Below are positions 35,740-44,801 of a stretch of 64,000 nt of DNA, in pieces. The notes under the pieces were generated by a model. It had not been told where the DNA came from, did no database searches, and saw nothing but the letters and a program-made list of their open reading frames with translations. The DNA is taken from assembly GCF_004365965.1 (NCBI RefSeq), contig NZ_SOEB01000012.1, forward strand, positions 62,001 to 126,000, written 5' to 3'. The position numbers and the translations under genes were made by a program. The first letter of the stretch is position 1, and the number at the start of each line of letters is the position of its first letter. The stretch is from Rhodovulum visakhapatnamense. Its GTDB lineage: Bacteria > Pseudomonadota > Alphaproteobacteria > Rhodobacterales > Rhodobacteraceae.

Positions 35740-36492
35740 TTACGCGGGAACCCTGCGCTCGGCCGCGGCGCGGAACAGCGGATCGCCCACCGCTTCGGCG
35801 ATGCCTCCGGCGCTGTCGATCATGGCGTCGATCATGGCGTTGCGTTCGGCGTCCGAGACGAGATTGTGCGGATAGACCAGACAGAGGCTGACCGCCTCGG
35901 AGGTCACCGGATCGCCCACCGCCACGGCAAGCCCGTCGACCCCGGGCGTGGTCTCCTGAGACGATAGGGCGTAGCCGGTGCGGCGGATCCTATCGAGCTG
36001 GGGCGCAAGCCGTTCGGCGATGGGACCGTCGGGATAAAGCAGCGCGACCTCGGCCGGGGCCAGCCGCGCCAGCAGGCTGCGCCCGGTGGCGCAGCGCTCG
36101 GCCGGAAGCTTGTTGCCGATGCTGGCGCCGACGCGAAGCGCGTTCGTGCCCTCGAAATCGGCGATGGCCAGCACCTGGCGGTTGTCGCGGATCGACACAT
36201 AGCCGGTATGGCCGAAGGCCTGGCTCAACTCATGGACGGCGGCCCGCGCCCGCCCGATCACACCCGAGGAATAGCGGAACGCGGCCGAGAGATTCAGCAT
36301 CATGCGGCCCGGACGGTGGCGGCGGCTGCCACCGATCTCTTCGAGCATCCCGGTCTCGCGCATCGACTTCAGAAGTCGCGAGGCCGAGGCCTTTGGCAGC
36401 CCCAGCCGTTCGGAGACCTCCGACACCGTCAGGTCGGTGCAGTTATTGCCGAAACAGCGCAGCACCAGTGCCGCATTCTCCAATATCGTCAT
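35740..36492 (-). CDS. IclR-family transcriptional regulator
   Basis: A 250-residue IclR regulator. N-terminal winged helix: NAALVLRCFGNNCTDLTVSE, LGLPKASASRLLKSMRETGM. Effector domain: RARAAVHELSQAFGHTGYVS, CATGRSLLARLA, and a C-terminal SLCLVYPHNLVSDAERNAMI. The ATG at 36492 (MTILENAALV) is preferred; an in-frame ATG at 36540 has no ribosome site. It is upstream of, and in the same direction as, the peptide ABC operon and divergent from kamA, so either may be its target. An inverted repeat sits 21-34 bp before the ATG. Confidence 0.88.
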   Translation of the reverse strand: MTILENAALVLRCFGNNCTDLTVSEVSERLGLPKASASRLLKSMRETGMLEEIGGSRRHRPGRMMLNLSAAFRYSSGVIGRARAAVHELSQAFGHTGYVSIRDNRQVLAIADFEGTNALRVGASIGNKLPAERCATGRSLLARLAPAEVALLYPDGPIAERLAPQLDRIRRTGYALSSQETTPGVDGLAVAVGDPVTSEAVSLCLVYPHNLVSDAERNAMIDAMIDSAGGIAEAVGDPLFRAAAERRVPA

Positions 36493-36512
36493 TCCACCAG
36501 TTCCAGAAAAAC

Positions 36513-36526
36513 GGAACAACCGTTCC
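36513..36526. promoter_or_regulatory. Candidate IclR operator
   Basis: A perfect GGAAC-AACC-GTTCC inverted repeat (with flanks C...A) lies 21 bp upstream of the regulator ATG, in the divergent region before kamA. The form resembles the IclR-type palindrome TGGAAAN3TTTCCA. Binding is inferred. Confidence 0.5.
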
Positions 36527-36765
36527 AATATTCGAAACAATTATCGGCCTGAGACGACGCGTCAATCGTGAAATGGGTCACAAACAAGGCAACGTCGCTG
36601 CGTTTTTGCCGCTGCTCGCGGCGGATCGGGCGGAAAACAGCCCGCGGCTCCCCCGTGGCTCCATTGAATTCGGCGGCGTTTGAGGGCATCCAGCGGGTCT
36701 CGGGGTCGGGGCGCGCCCGGTCGACCGCCGCGCGACGGCCCGCTTTCCACCGGACCTTGCCAGCG

Positions 36766-38049
36766 ATGACCGAGACCCCCTTTTCCGACAGGCCGCCCGC
36801 CCGCGACGGCAAAACCGGAGCGCCAGACAGCGCCGCACCGTCCGCACCGTCCGCACCGCCCCGCGAGGCTGCGCGACGGTCGGCCTTTCCCTCGAGCCCC
36901 GGGGCGCGCGCCTTCCGGCGCCGGGTCTTTCCCGAGGCGACCGCCGCCGACTGGAGCGACTGGCGCTGGCAACTGCGCGCCCGGATCCGGTCGCTGGACG
37001 GGCTCGAGCGGGTGTTTCGCCTGACCGAGGACGAACGGGCCGCAGTCGCCCGGCACAAGGGCGGGCTGCCGGTCGGGATCACACCCTATTATGCCAGCCT
37101 GATGGGGGCCGACGATCCGGCCGAGCCGCTGCGGCGCACCCATATTCCGGTCGGTCAGGAATATCTGCGCCTGCCGGGCGAGTCCGACGATCCGCTGGGC
37201 GAGGACCCGGCCAGCGCCGTGCCCGGGCTCGTGCACCGCTATCCCGACCGCGCCCTGTTCCTGGCCACCGGCACCTGTTCGACCTATTGCCGCTATTGCA
37301 CGCGCTCGCGGATGGTCGGCCAGACCGGGGGCGAACAGCAGATCTCGGCCCGTCACTGGGAGCGCGCCTTCGCCTATATCGAGGCCACGCCGCAGATCCG
37401 CGACGTGCTGGTGTCGGGCGGCGATCCGCTGACGCTGTCGGACGACAAGCTCGACTATCTTCTGGGGCGGCTGCGCGCGATCCCGCATGTCGAGTTCATC
37501 CGGATCGGCACCAAGGTGCCGCTGGTGCTGCCGATGCGGATCACCCGGGCGCTGACGCGGATGCTGCGCAAGCACCATCCGCTGTGGATGTCGGTGCATT
37601 GCACCCATCCCGCAGAACTGACCCCCGAGGCGACCGAGGCGCTGACCCGGCTGGCCGATGCGGGCCTTCCGCTCGGTGCGCAGACCGTGCTGCTGAAGGG
37701 CATCAACGACCATGTCGAGACGCTGCGGACGCTTTACCGCGAGCTTCTGCGGCGGCGGGTCCGGCCCTATTACCTGCTGCAATGCGACCCGATCACCGGC
37801 TCGGGCCAGTTCCGCACCCCGGTCGAGACCGGGCTGGATCTCATCGACGGGTTGCGCGGCCATCTGACCGGCTATGCGGTGCCGCAATACATCATCGACG
37901 CGCCCGGCGGCGGCGGCAAGGTGGCGCTGGTGCCCGACCATATCGAGGGGCGCGACGGCGACGACCTGCTGTTGCGCAATTTCGAGGGCCGGATCTACCG
38001 CTATCCCGATCCCGGCGGCCGGATCGGCGCGGAAAAGCCGCGGTCCTGA
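36766..38049 (+). CDS. kamA: Lysine 2,3-aminomutase (KamA family)
   Basis: A 427-residue radical-SAM, PLP-dependent aminomutase that would convert L-lysine to beta-lysine. The [4Fe-4S]/SAM motif is in TGTCSTYCRYCTRS (three Cys). DVLVSGGDPLTLSDDKLDYL and the PLP-binding segment with APGGGGKVALVPDHIEG follow. The first 85 residues are Ser/Pro/Arg-rich and variable. The ATG at 36766 is chosen from the family-like MTETPFSDRP; no strong ribosome site is seen. Neither ablB nor the beta-lysine degradation genes are adjacent. A related EpmB activity is possible but the length and motifs favour KamA. Confidence 0.85.
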   Translation: MTETPFSDRPPARDGKTGAPDSAAPSAPSAPPREAARRSAFPSSPGARAFRRRVFPEATAADWSDWRWQLRARIRSLDGLERVFRLTEDERAAVARHKGGLPVGITPYYASLMGADDPAEPLRRTHIPVGQEYLRLPGESDDPLGEDPASAVPGLVHRYPDRALFLATGTCSTYCRYCTRSRMVGQTGGEQQISARHWERAFAYIEATPQIRDVLVSGGDPLTLSDDKLDYLLGRLRAIPHVEFIRIGTKVPLVLPMRITRALTRMLRKHHPLWMSVHCTHPAELTPEATEALTRLADAGLPLGAQTVLLKGINDHVETLRTLYRELLRRRVRPYYLLQCDPITGSGQFRTPVETGLDLIDGLRGHLTGYAVPQYIIDAPGGGGKVALVPDHIEGRDGDDLLLRNFEGRIYRYPDPGGRIGAEKPRS

Positions 38050-38271
38050 ACGGGGGCGGTCAGGGCCTCCGGGGTGCCTGCGCAAGGAGCGGCGGTCCCG
38101 GGAAGGCCCGGATTTCGCGCATCCCGGGCGGTCCGCAGGCGGAGTTGCGTAGGGCCCGGGGGAAAATGCCGTTACGTTCCCGGGCGGCTCGACGGCGGGT
38201 CGGAAACCGGCTATCCGGGGTGCAGGGAGGCCACGCCGTGCCGCGCTGGGGACGGGCACGAAAGGGCTAGG

Positions 38272-39378
38272 ATGGACAGCGAATACGCCATCATCGGCGG
38301 CGGAGTCGTCGGCCTTTCGGTCGCCTGGGGGCTCTTGCTTCGGGGTCGTCGTGTCATTGTCATCGACGGCGGCGACGGGGCGCTCAGTGCCAGCCGGGGC
38401 AATTTCGGCCTGATCTGGGTGCAGGGCAAGGGCCTGAACGAGCCGCGCTATGCCCGCTGGACCCAACGCTCGGCTGCGGCCTGGCCCGGATTCGCGGCCG
38501 ATCTGGCCGAGGCGGCCGGACGCCCGGTCTGGGTCGAGCAAAAGGGCGGCTACGATATCCAGTTCAGCGAAGAGGGGCTTGAGGCGACGGCCGCGCGTTA
38601 TGAGGGCCTGAAGGCCGCGCTGGGCGGCGACTATCCCTTCGAGATCCTCGACCATGCGGCGCTGCGCCGGGAAGAACCCGCGACCGGGCCGCGCGTGGCC
38701 GGGGCGATCCTGCACCGCCAGGACGGGCATGCCGACCCGCTGGGGCTGCTGGCCGCCTTGAACGAGGCGGTGCGGCGCGCGGGCGGGTCGGTGCTGACCG
38801 GCCGCCAGGTGGCCGGGGTCACGCGCGACGGGGCCTTCCGGCTGACCTGCGCCGACGGCACCGTCCTCGAGGCGGGCAGGGTGGTGCTGGCCGCCGGGCT
38901 CGGCGCGGCCCGGCTTGGGCCCGCTTTCGGGTTTCGCGCCCCGGTGCGGCCGCAGCGCGGTCAGGTGCTGATCACCGAAAAGCTGCCCCGGCTTCTGAAC
39001 CGGCCCTCGGTGATCGCCCGGCAGGTGCCCGAGGGCGGCATCCAGATCGGGGCCACCAACGAAGAGGTGGGCTTCGACGACGGCGTGACCCGGCCGGGTC
39101 TGGCCCGGCTGGCCGCCGATGCGGTGGCGGCCTTTCCCGCGCTCGCGCGGGTCCAGCTTTTGCGCAGCTGGGGCGCGCTCAGGGTCATGACCCCGGACGG
39201 GCTGCCGGTCTATCAGGAAAGCGCCGCGATGCCCGGGGCCTTTCTTGTGACCTGTCATTCCGGCATCACGCTGGCGGCGGCCCATGCGCAGGTCCTGCCC
39301 GACTGGCTCGAGGGGACCGATGCGGCCCCCAATCTGGAGGTATTCCGTGAAGACCGTTTCAACCTTCCTGTCGCTTGA
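38272..39378 (+). CDS. DAO-family FAD oxidoreductase (HcnC/opine oxidase B-like)
   Basis: A 368-residue FAD amine dehydrogenase of the glycine/D-amino-acid oxidase family. Rossmann start AIIGGGVVGLSVAWGLLLRG, second FAD contact GRVVLAAGLGAARL, and C-terminal SWGALRVMTPDGLPVYQES. It is the catalytic subunit of a three-gene set with a [2Fe-2S] protein and an FAD/NAD(P)-type subunit, as in HcnCAB, octopine/nopaline oxidases and D-hydroxyproline dehydrogenase. Substrate unknown. An AAGGGCTAGG site precedes the ATG. Its 3' end overlaps the next gene by 32 bp. Confidence 0.85.
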   Translation: MDSEYAIIGGGVVGLSVAWGLLLRGRRVIVIDGGDGALSASRGNFGLIWVQGKGLNEPRYARWTQRSAAAWPGFAADLAEAAGRPVWVEQKGGYDIQFSEEGLEATAARYEGLKAALGGDYPFEILDHAALRREEPATGPRVAGAILHRQDGHADPLGLLAALNEAVRRAGGSVLTGRQVAGVTRDGAFRLTCADGTVLEAGRVVLAAGLGAARLGPAFGFRAPVRPQRGQVLITEKLPRLLNRPSVIARQVPEGGIQIGATNEEVGFDDGVTRPGLARLAADAVAAFPALARVQLLRSWGALRVMTPDGLPVYQESAAMPGAFLVTCHSGITLAAAHAQVLPDWLEGTDAAPNLEVFREDRFNLPVA

Positions 39379-39646
39379 GGCACCCGGTCCCCGTGTGCGG
39401 GTCTGGCTGGACGGGGCGCCGCTGCACCTGCCGCACGGCGCGAACCTGGCCGCGGCCTTGCTGGCGGCGGGGGTGAACACCTTCCGCGGGACCGCCTGTT
39501 CGGGGGCCCCGCGCGCGCCCTATTGCATGATGGGGGCATGCTTCGACTGCATGATCGAGGTCGAGGGCGAAACCCGGCAGGCCTGCCTGCTGGAAGTGGC
39601 CGAGGACATGCGCCTGACCCGCCCGGGGGCGCCCGGCGATGCATGA
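39347..39646 (+). CDS. [2Fe-2S] small subunit (HcnA/SoxA-like)
   Basis: A 99-residue ferredoxin-like subunit of the Fer2_4 family. Cys pattern: TACSGAPRAPYCMMGACFDC then QACL, the usual cluster ligands. It begins at GTG 39347 with an excellent CTGGAGG site 6 nt upstream, inside the last codons of the FAD subunit, and overlaps the next gene by 8 bp. It should carry electrons between the two flavin subunits. Confidence 0.85.
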   Translation: MKTVSTFLSLEAPGPRVRVWLDGAPLHLPHGANLAAALLAAGVNTFRGTACSGAPRAPYCMMGACFDCMIEVEGETRQACLLEVAEDMRLTRPGAPGDA

Positions 39647-41081
39647 GACCGACCTTGCCGTCATCGGCTCGGGTCCGGCTGGCATGGCGGCGGCGGCCGA
39701 GGCGGCCGGGCTCGGGCTGAGGGTCGCGCTGCTTGACGACCAGCCGCGCCCGGGCGGGCAGGCCTATCGCGATGTCGACCGGGTCGGTCCGATGCGCGGC
39801 GCCGTGCTGGGGCCGGACTTCGTCGATGGACGGCGGCTGACCGCGGCGCTGGACGATCCGCGCATCTCGCATCTGGGGGGCGCCGGAGTCTGGGCGATCG
39901 AGCCGGGCTTCACGATCTGCTATTCCCGGGAGAATGCGGCGCGGCTCTTGCGCGCGCGACGGGTGCTTCTGGCGACCGGCGCGCTGGAACGGCCGATGCC
40001 GGTGCCGGGCTGGACCCTGCCCGGGGTGATGACCGCCGGGGGGGGGCAGATCCTGCTGAAACAGGCGGGGCTGGTGCCGCGCCGCTCGGTGCTGGTGGGC
40101 ACCGGGCCGCTCTTGTACCTCTTCGCGGTGCAGATGGTGCGGGCCGGGATCAACCCGGCTGCGCTGATCGAGACCCAGACCCGGGGCGATCTGGCCCGCG
40201 CGCTGCGCCATATGGGCGGGCTTTTCGGCGGTTGGGGGTACATGACCGAGGGCTGGCGTCTGCTGCGGGTGTTGCAACGCGCAGGCGTGCCGCGCATCGT
40301 CGGCGCGCAGGAGATCGTCATCGAGGGCGAGGACCGCGCCGAGGCGGTCCGCTTCCGCCGCGGCGGCGCCCAGCACCGGCTGCCCTGCGATACCGTTTTC
40401 CTGCATCACGGCGTCGTGCCGAACCCGCAGGCGGCCCGCTCGCTGGGGCTCGACCATCGCTGGGCGCCGCGTCAGCAGTGCTTCGTGCCGGTCTGCGATG
40501 CCTGGGGCGAGGCGGCGGCGGCAGAAGGTGGTGTCGAGGGTGTTTTCTTGGCGGGCGACGGCGCCGGGATCGGCGGGGCCCGCGCGGCCGAGCTGCAGGG
40601 GCGGCTGGCCGCGCTTCGGATCGCCGAGGGCCTGGGCCGGATCGGCAGCGACGAGCGCGACGGCCGCGCGAAACCGCTGCGACGGCAACTGCGGCGCGAA
40701 CTGGCGGTGCGGCCGTTTCTCGATGCGGCCTATCCGCCCTTCGCCGAGGCGCTTCGGCCCGACGACACGACGATGGTCTGCCGCTGCGAAGAGGTGACGG
40801 CGGGCGAGATCCGCCGGGCGGCCGCGCAGGGATGCCCGGGCCCGAACCGGCTGAAAGGCTTCCTTCGGGCCGGAATGGGGCCGTGTCAGGGGCGGGTCTG
40901 CGGGCTTGCGGTGACCCAGATTCTGGCCGAGGCGACGGGGCAGAGCCCGGACGAGACCGGCTATTTCCACATCCGCCCGCCGATCAAGCCGCTGACGCTG
41001 GGCGCGCTGGCTGCGCTGGCCGAAACCGGCGAGGCGGTCGGGACCGACAAGACCGCTCCGGGGCAGGGCGACGCCGCCTGA
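39639..41081 (+). CDS. FAD/NAD(P) oxidoreductase with BFD [2Fe-2S] domain (HcnB-like)
   Basis: A 480-residue pyridine-nucleotide-disulfide-type subunit. First Rossmann LAVIGSGPAGMAAAAEAAGL, FAD loop GGQAYRDVD, second nucleotide fold RRSVLVGTGPLLYLFAVQMV, and FLAGDGAGIGGARAAELQG. The C-terminal Fer2_BFD domain has MVCRCEEVTAGEI and GPCQGRVCG, four Cys for a [2Fe-2S] cluster. With the two upstream genes it forms a trimeric amino-acid or opine dehydrogenase. The trio lies 222 bp after kamA. A strong terminator follows at 41104. Confidence 0.85.
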   Translation: MHETDLAVIGSGPAGMAAAAEAAGLGLRVALLDDQPRPGGQAYRDVDRVGPMRGAVLGPDFVDGRRLTAALDDPRISHLGGAGVWAIEPGFTICYSRENAARLLRARRVLLATGALERPMPVPGWTLPGVMTAGGGQILLKQAGLVPRRSVLVGTGPLLYLFAVQMVRAGINPAALIETQTRGDLARALRHMGGLFGGWGYMTEGWRLLRVLQRAGVPRIVGAQEIVIEGEDRAEAVRFRRGGAQHRLPCDTVFLHHGVVPNPQAARSLGLDHRWAPRQQCFVPVCDAWGEAAAAEGGVEGVFLAGDGAGIGGARAAELQGRLAALRIAEGLGRIGSDERDGRAKPLRRQLRRELAVRPFLDAAYPPFAEALRPDDTTMVCRCEEVTAGEIRRAAAQGCPGPNRLKGFLRAGMGPCQGRVCGLAVTQILAEATGQSPDETGYFHIRPPIKPLTLGALAALAETGEAVGTDKTAPGQGDAA

Positions 41082-41103
41082 CCCCGTGCCCCCGGCGCGA
41101 AAA

Positions 41104-41126
41104 GGCCCGCCTCGAGGCGGGCCTTT
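41104..41126. terminator. Bidirectional rho-independent terminator
   Basis: A perfect 20-bp palindrome GGCCCGCC/TCGA/GGCGGGCC-type hairpin flanked by AAA on the left and TTT on the right. It lies between the convergent oxidoreductase operon (stop 41081) and the small reverse-strand gene (stop 41175), and can serve both. Confidence 0.85.
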
Positions 41127-41174
41127 CCGGTCTCACGCATGCGGCCTGAGAACCGGCCAGGGCGGTCCGGGCGC

Positions 41175-41357
41175 TCAGGCGGCGCGGCGGCGACGCTCCC
41201 AGGCCAGGAACACGATGGCGACCAGCGCGGCGATGGCGGCGGTGCCTTCGAGGGCACTGATTTCCGGCACCGAGGTCGTCGTCGGCGGCTGGAAATTCGA
41301 GGCGTGGCTGGCGGTCGCGGCGATGGTGGCAGCAAGGGCAGTCAGAATGGTCTTCAT
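41175..41357 (-). CDS. Mini-protein with VPEID-CTERM-like sorting tag
   Basis: A 60-residue protein made of a Sec signal (KTILTALAATIAATASHA), about ten residues (SNFQPPTTTS), then VPEISALEGTAAIAALV...AWERRRRAA. The last part matches the layout of the VPEID-CTERM exosortase tag: a VPE motif, one hydrophobic span and an Arg cluster. Ser replaces the usual Asp. After processing by an exosortase, almost nothing but the short middle would remain. A GGGAGACG ribosome site precedes the ATG. No exosortase is in the window. It lies downstream of the large extracellular protein, in the same direction. Family assignment is from memory of the motif. Confidence 0.7.
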   Translation of the reverse strand: MKTILTALAATIAATASHASNFQPPTTTSVPEISALEGTAAIAALVAIVFLAWERRRRAA

Positions 41358-41486
41358 GGAACGTCTCCCTCTCTTGGGTTCAGAAATGACGGGGCCGTCG
41401 GCGGTTTGCCGGGACCCGCGGGTTGGGCGGAATGTCCCGCCGGTGCCGAAGGCCGGTTGCCCGGCCTTCGCCAGTCGTGTCCCGGT

Positions 41487-44400
41487 TCAGCACAGGCAGT
41501 CGTTCTGGTCGAAATTGAAGGCGACGATGAACGGTTGCGCGTTTTCCGGAGTGACCGGGTCCGGATCGACGATGAACGAGGCGATGTCGCCGTCTCCGGC
41601 CACGAAGCCCTCGCCATTGGCCAGCGCCTGCTGAACGAGGAAATCCACATCCGCGCTCTGACCGTAGGCGGGATCGAGCCCGAGCACGAAATCCGAAACG
41701 CTGTCGGTGCCCCAGACCCCGGGGTCGAGCGTGTCGGTCAGTTCCCAGATCGCCAACTGGACTTCCCAGCCCGAGAACTTGCCATCGACCGATCCGGCCG
41801 AATTGGCTTCGAAGTCCTGGGCGATGATCCAGTTGATCAGGTCGAGATTCTCGGCCGCGGCAAGCCCGTTGGCCAGGCCGACCTGGGTCGCGCCGAAGGC
41901 GGACCCGTCCCCGCCGCTTTCGATATTGCCGGCCAGTTCGGGCGCGGTGGCGAAGCTGCCGTCTGTCGCGACCGCCGTCTGGAAGCTGAGGCAATAGGCC
42001 TGCTGGAACACGACACCGTCGAGCCGGTCGTCTCCGGTGCCGGTGATCAACAGGTCATAGCCGTAATCCTGGATCGGCGAGACTTCGTTACCCGCGATCA
42101 CCTGATAGGTGGCCGTCTCGGGCAGGCTGTCGATCAGCGACTGCAGCGAATTCGCATCGCCGCAATAGGTCATTTCGACGGTGGCCGAGGCCGTGCCGCC
42201 ATTGCCGTCCGAGACGGTGTAGGTGAAGCCTGCCTTCGCGTGTTCGCCGATGTCGAGCGCGGCGATGGCGGCGTTGGCATTGCCCAGCACCTTCAGCACC
42301 CCGCCCTCGAGCGTTACGTCGCCCGCGGCGGTCGAGACGGTCTGGCCCTCGGAAATCGCCTGCCCGTCGATTTCGGTGATGGTCAGCGTGTCGCCATCGG
42401 GATCGCTGTCATTGCCCAGAACATCGACCACGATCACGGTATCGGCGCAGCCGCGGCCGGCATCGTCCTGGGGCTCGGGGGTCCGGTTCTCTTCGATCAG
42501 GCCCGCGTCGATGGTCAGATCGGTCTCGCCCGCGCCAAGATCGACGATGTGGCTGAGCCCGGTCGCGGGGTCGGCATCGCTGTCGAGCGCGTCGTCCCCC
42601 GCGTCGGCGGTGGTGAAGTCGAAGCCCGCGACCTCGTCGAACAGTACGCGGTACTGACCGGCCTCGAGCCCGTCGAAGAGGTACTTGCCATCGGCATCGG
42701 TGACGGTGCTGCGCCCCGTCGCGCTGCCGTCGCCGTTCAGAAGCGTCACCAGAACGCCCGCCGCGCCCAGTTCGCCCGCGTCCTGGAGGCCGTCGCGGTC
42801 GGCGTCGTACCAGACCGTGTCGCCCAGCGCGCCAAGCTTGGTCACGAGGCCCGCGTCGACGGTCAGATCGGTCTCGCCCGCGCCGAGGTCGACGATATGG
42901 CTGAGCCCGGTCGCGGGGTCGGCGTCGCTGTCGAGCGCGTCGTCGCCCGCGTCGGCGGTGGTGAAGTCATAGCCCGCCACGCCGTCGAACTGCACGCGGT
43001 ACTGACCGGCCTCGAGCCCGTCGAAGAGGTACTTGCCGTCGGCATCGGTCACGGTGCTGCGCCCGGTCGCGCTGCCGTCGCCGTTCAGAAGCGTCACGGT
43101 CACGCCCGCCGCGCCCAGCTCGCCCGCGTCCTGGAGGCCGTCGCGGTCGGTGTCGTACCAGACCGTATCGCCCAGCGCGCCCAGCACCGGCTCTTCGTCC
43201 TGGCAGAGCTGGATCTTGTCGATCCGCACGAATTCGCCATCGTCGCCGCAGGCGTAGATCTCGATCTTGTCGCCGTTATGCACGGTGAGGTTCTCGATCT
43301 TGAAGGCGGTGAAGGGGCCGTTGTCATCGCCCGAGCCATCGGTGTCGCCATCCAGAAGGATGGTGCCCACCTCCTGCCCGTTGATCCTGATCACGAGGGT
43401 CGACTGCCCGTCATTCTCGTCCTGCGCGAAGACGCGCAGATCGTAGGTGCCGTCGCAGCCCTTGAAGCTGGTCGAAAGCGCCCCCCAGGTGCCGCAAGCC
43501 AGCCGCACCAGCTCGCCGCCCGAGGCCTCGGCGCCGCGCACGGTGACGAAGTTGTAGGCGCACATGTCCTCGGCTTCGATCACCACACAGGGCTCGCAGG
43601 CGGGCTGGCAGATCTCGATCTTGTCGATCCGGGCGAATTCGCCGCAATCGCCATAGCCCTTGAGGGTGATCTTGTCGCCGGCCTTCAGCGACAGATCCTC
43701 GATGGTCACGCTGGACCAGGAGGAACTGCCGACGCCGCCGTCGCCGCCGCCGTTCTCGTTGAGCCAGATCGTCTTGACCTTCGAGCCGTTCACATAGACG
43801 TCGATGGCGCCGCGGCCGTCGCTTTCATCCAGGTAGGTCAGCGTCAGGTCGTAGCTTCCGGTGCCGCCCTGGAAGGTCGTCGTGGCATAGCCCGAGCCCG
43901 CGCACAGCATGATGCCCGCCCCGTCCGAGGCATCCGAGCGGCCTTCGACCTTGTAGCCGCACAGGCTCATGTCCTCGGCCTCGATCACCGTGCAGCTGCC
44001 AGAGCCGCCCTCGGCGACGTCCTGGACGCAGACCTTCAGCAGCTTGACCTCTTCGCCGCCCTTGCCGTCGGCGACCCGCACCTGGACCTCATAGGTATTG
44101 TCGCCGCCCGCATCGGCCGACGCCTCTTAATCGGGCGGAGCGATGAAGCCGAGCTGGCCGGTCGCGGCGTCGATGGTGAAAAGCGCCGCATCGGCGCCGC
44201 CGACGACCGCATAGCTGAGCGCATCGCCATCGGCGTCGGACGCGTCGAGGTCGATGACGAAGGTGGTGTTCTCGTCGATGGTGATGCAGTTGCCGGGCGC
44301 GTTCGAGAAGGTCGGCGGCGTGTTCGGCGGCGCGACGCAGCCGGCGCCGAGACAGGCATAGTCGATCATGCAGCCGCTGACATTGCAGGTCTGGAGCACG

Positions 44401-44801
44401 GTCAGCGTCACCCCGGCGGGCGGCACCGCGCCATAGAAGGTGAAGAAGTCGTCGCCCTTGCCGGGCGCGTCATAGCCTTCGACCTCGATCTCGATCAGGT
44501 AATAGATCCGTCCGTCCGTCCCGCGCAGGACGTGATACTGTTCGGCGTAAAGCTGGGCGCCGACGCGACCGCCATTCACATAGGCGTCCTGGCCGGTCCA
44601 GTCGCTGGCGTTGTCGTCGCAATACTCGTCGCCCGAGAGGATGCTGTCGTCGTCATAGGTCGCCATCGTCACCGTGGCGCAGCCGGGCATCTTGAAGCTG
44701 TCGCCGCAGGACAGGTTGGTGTCGTTCGAGGCCAGCAGATCGGCCTCTTTATAAGCGGTCCATTCGTAACGCTTTTGGTGGTATCTATAGTAATAGGTCA
44801 T
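41487..44801 (-). pseudogene. Large multidomain extracellular protein with thioester-like domain, one in-frame stop
   Basis: A 1105-codon frame starting at ATG 44801 (GGGACGGAAG site) with a single TAA at 44127-44129, where GFIAPPD*EASADAGG should read PDY as in cadherin repeats. Order of parts: a 150-residue N-terminal region of the type seen in Roseobacter Hint/RTX proteins; a cadherin-like repeat; two CBM6-like jelly rolls (both starting VIEAEDM); two SdrD-B-like repeats; a VCBS/Big-type repeat; and a C-terminal domain with QQAYCLSF and VQLAIWELTD, resembling a Cys-Gln thioester domain. No Sec signal, tag or membrane anchor is seen. It is probably secreted and adhesive. Apart from the stop the frame is clean, so the mutation is recent, read through, or an error. 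Confidence 0.75.
42500..43187 (-). repeat. Two near-identical SdrD-B-like coding repeats
   Basis: Two direct repeats of about 345 bp each (roughly 42841-43187 and 42500-42840) inside the large extracellular protein gene. Each encodes LGDTVWYDxDRDGLQDAGEL...DAGDDALDSDADPATGL. They differ at few positions, including silent ones, indicating a recent duplication or gene conversion. Confidence 0.85.

Noticed and set aside
36562-39480. A 972-codon reverse-strand frame across kamA and the FAD oxidoreductase
   Set aside because: It is antisense to two recognised enzymes and shows only Arg/Gly/Pro-rich sequence.
42500-43187. Direct repeats considered as a CRISPR array
   Set aside because: The repeats are about 345 bp, adjacent, and in frame within a coding sequence; there are no spacers.
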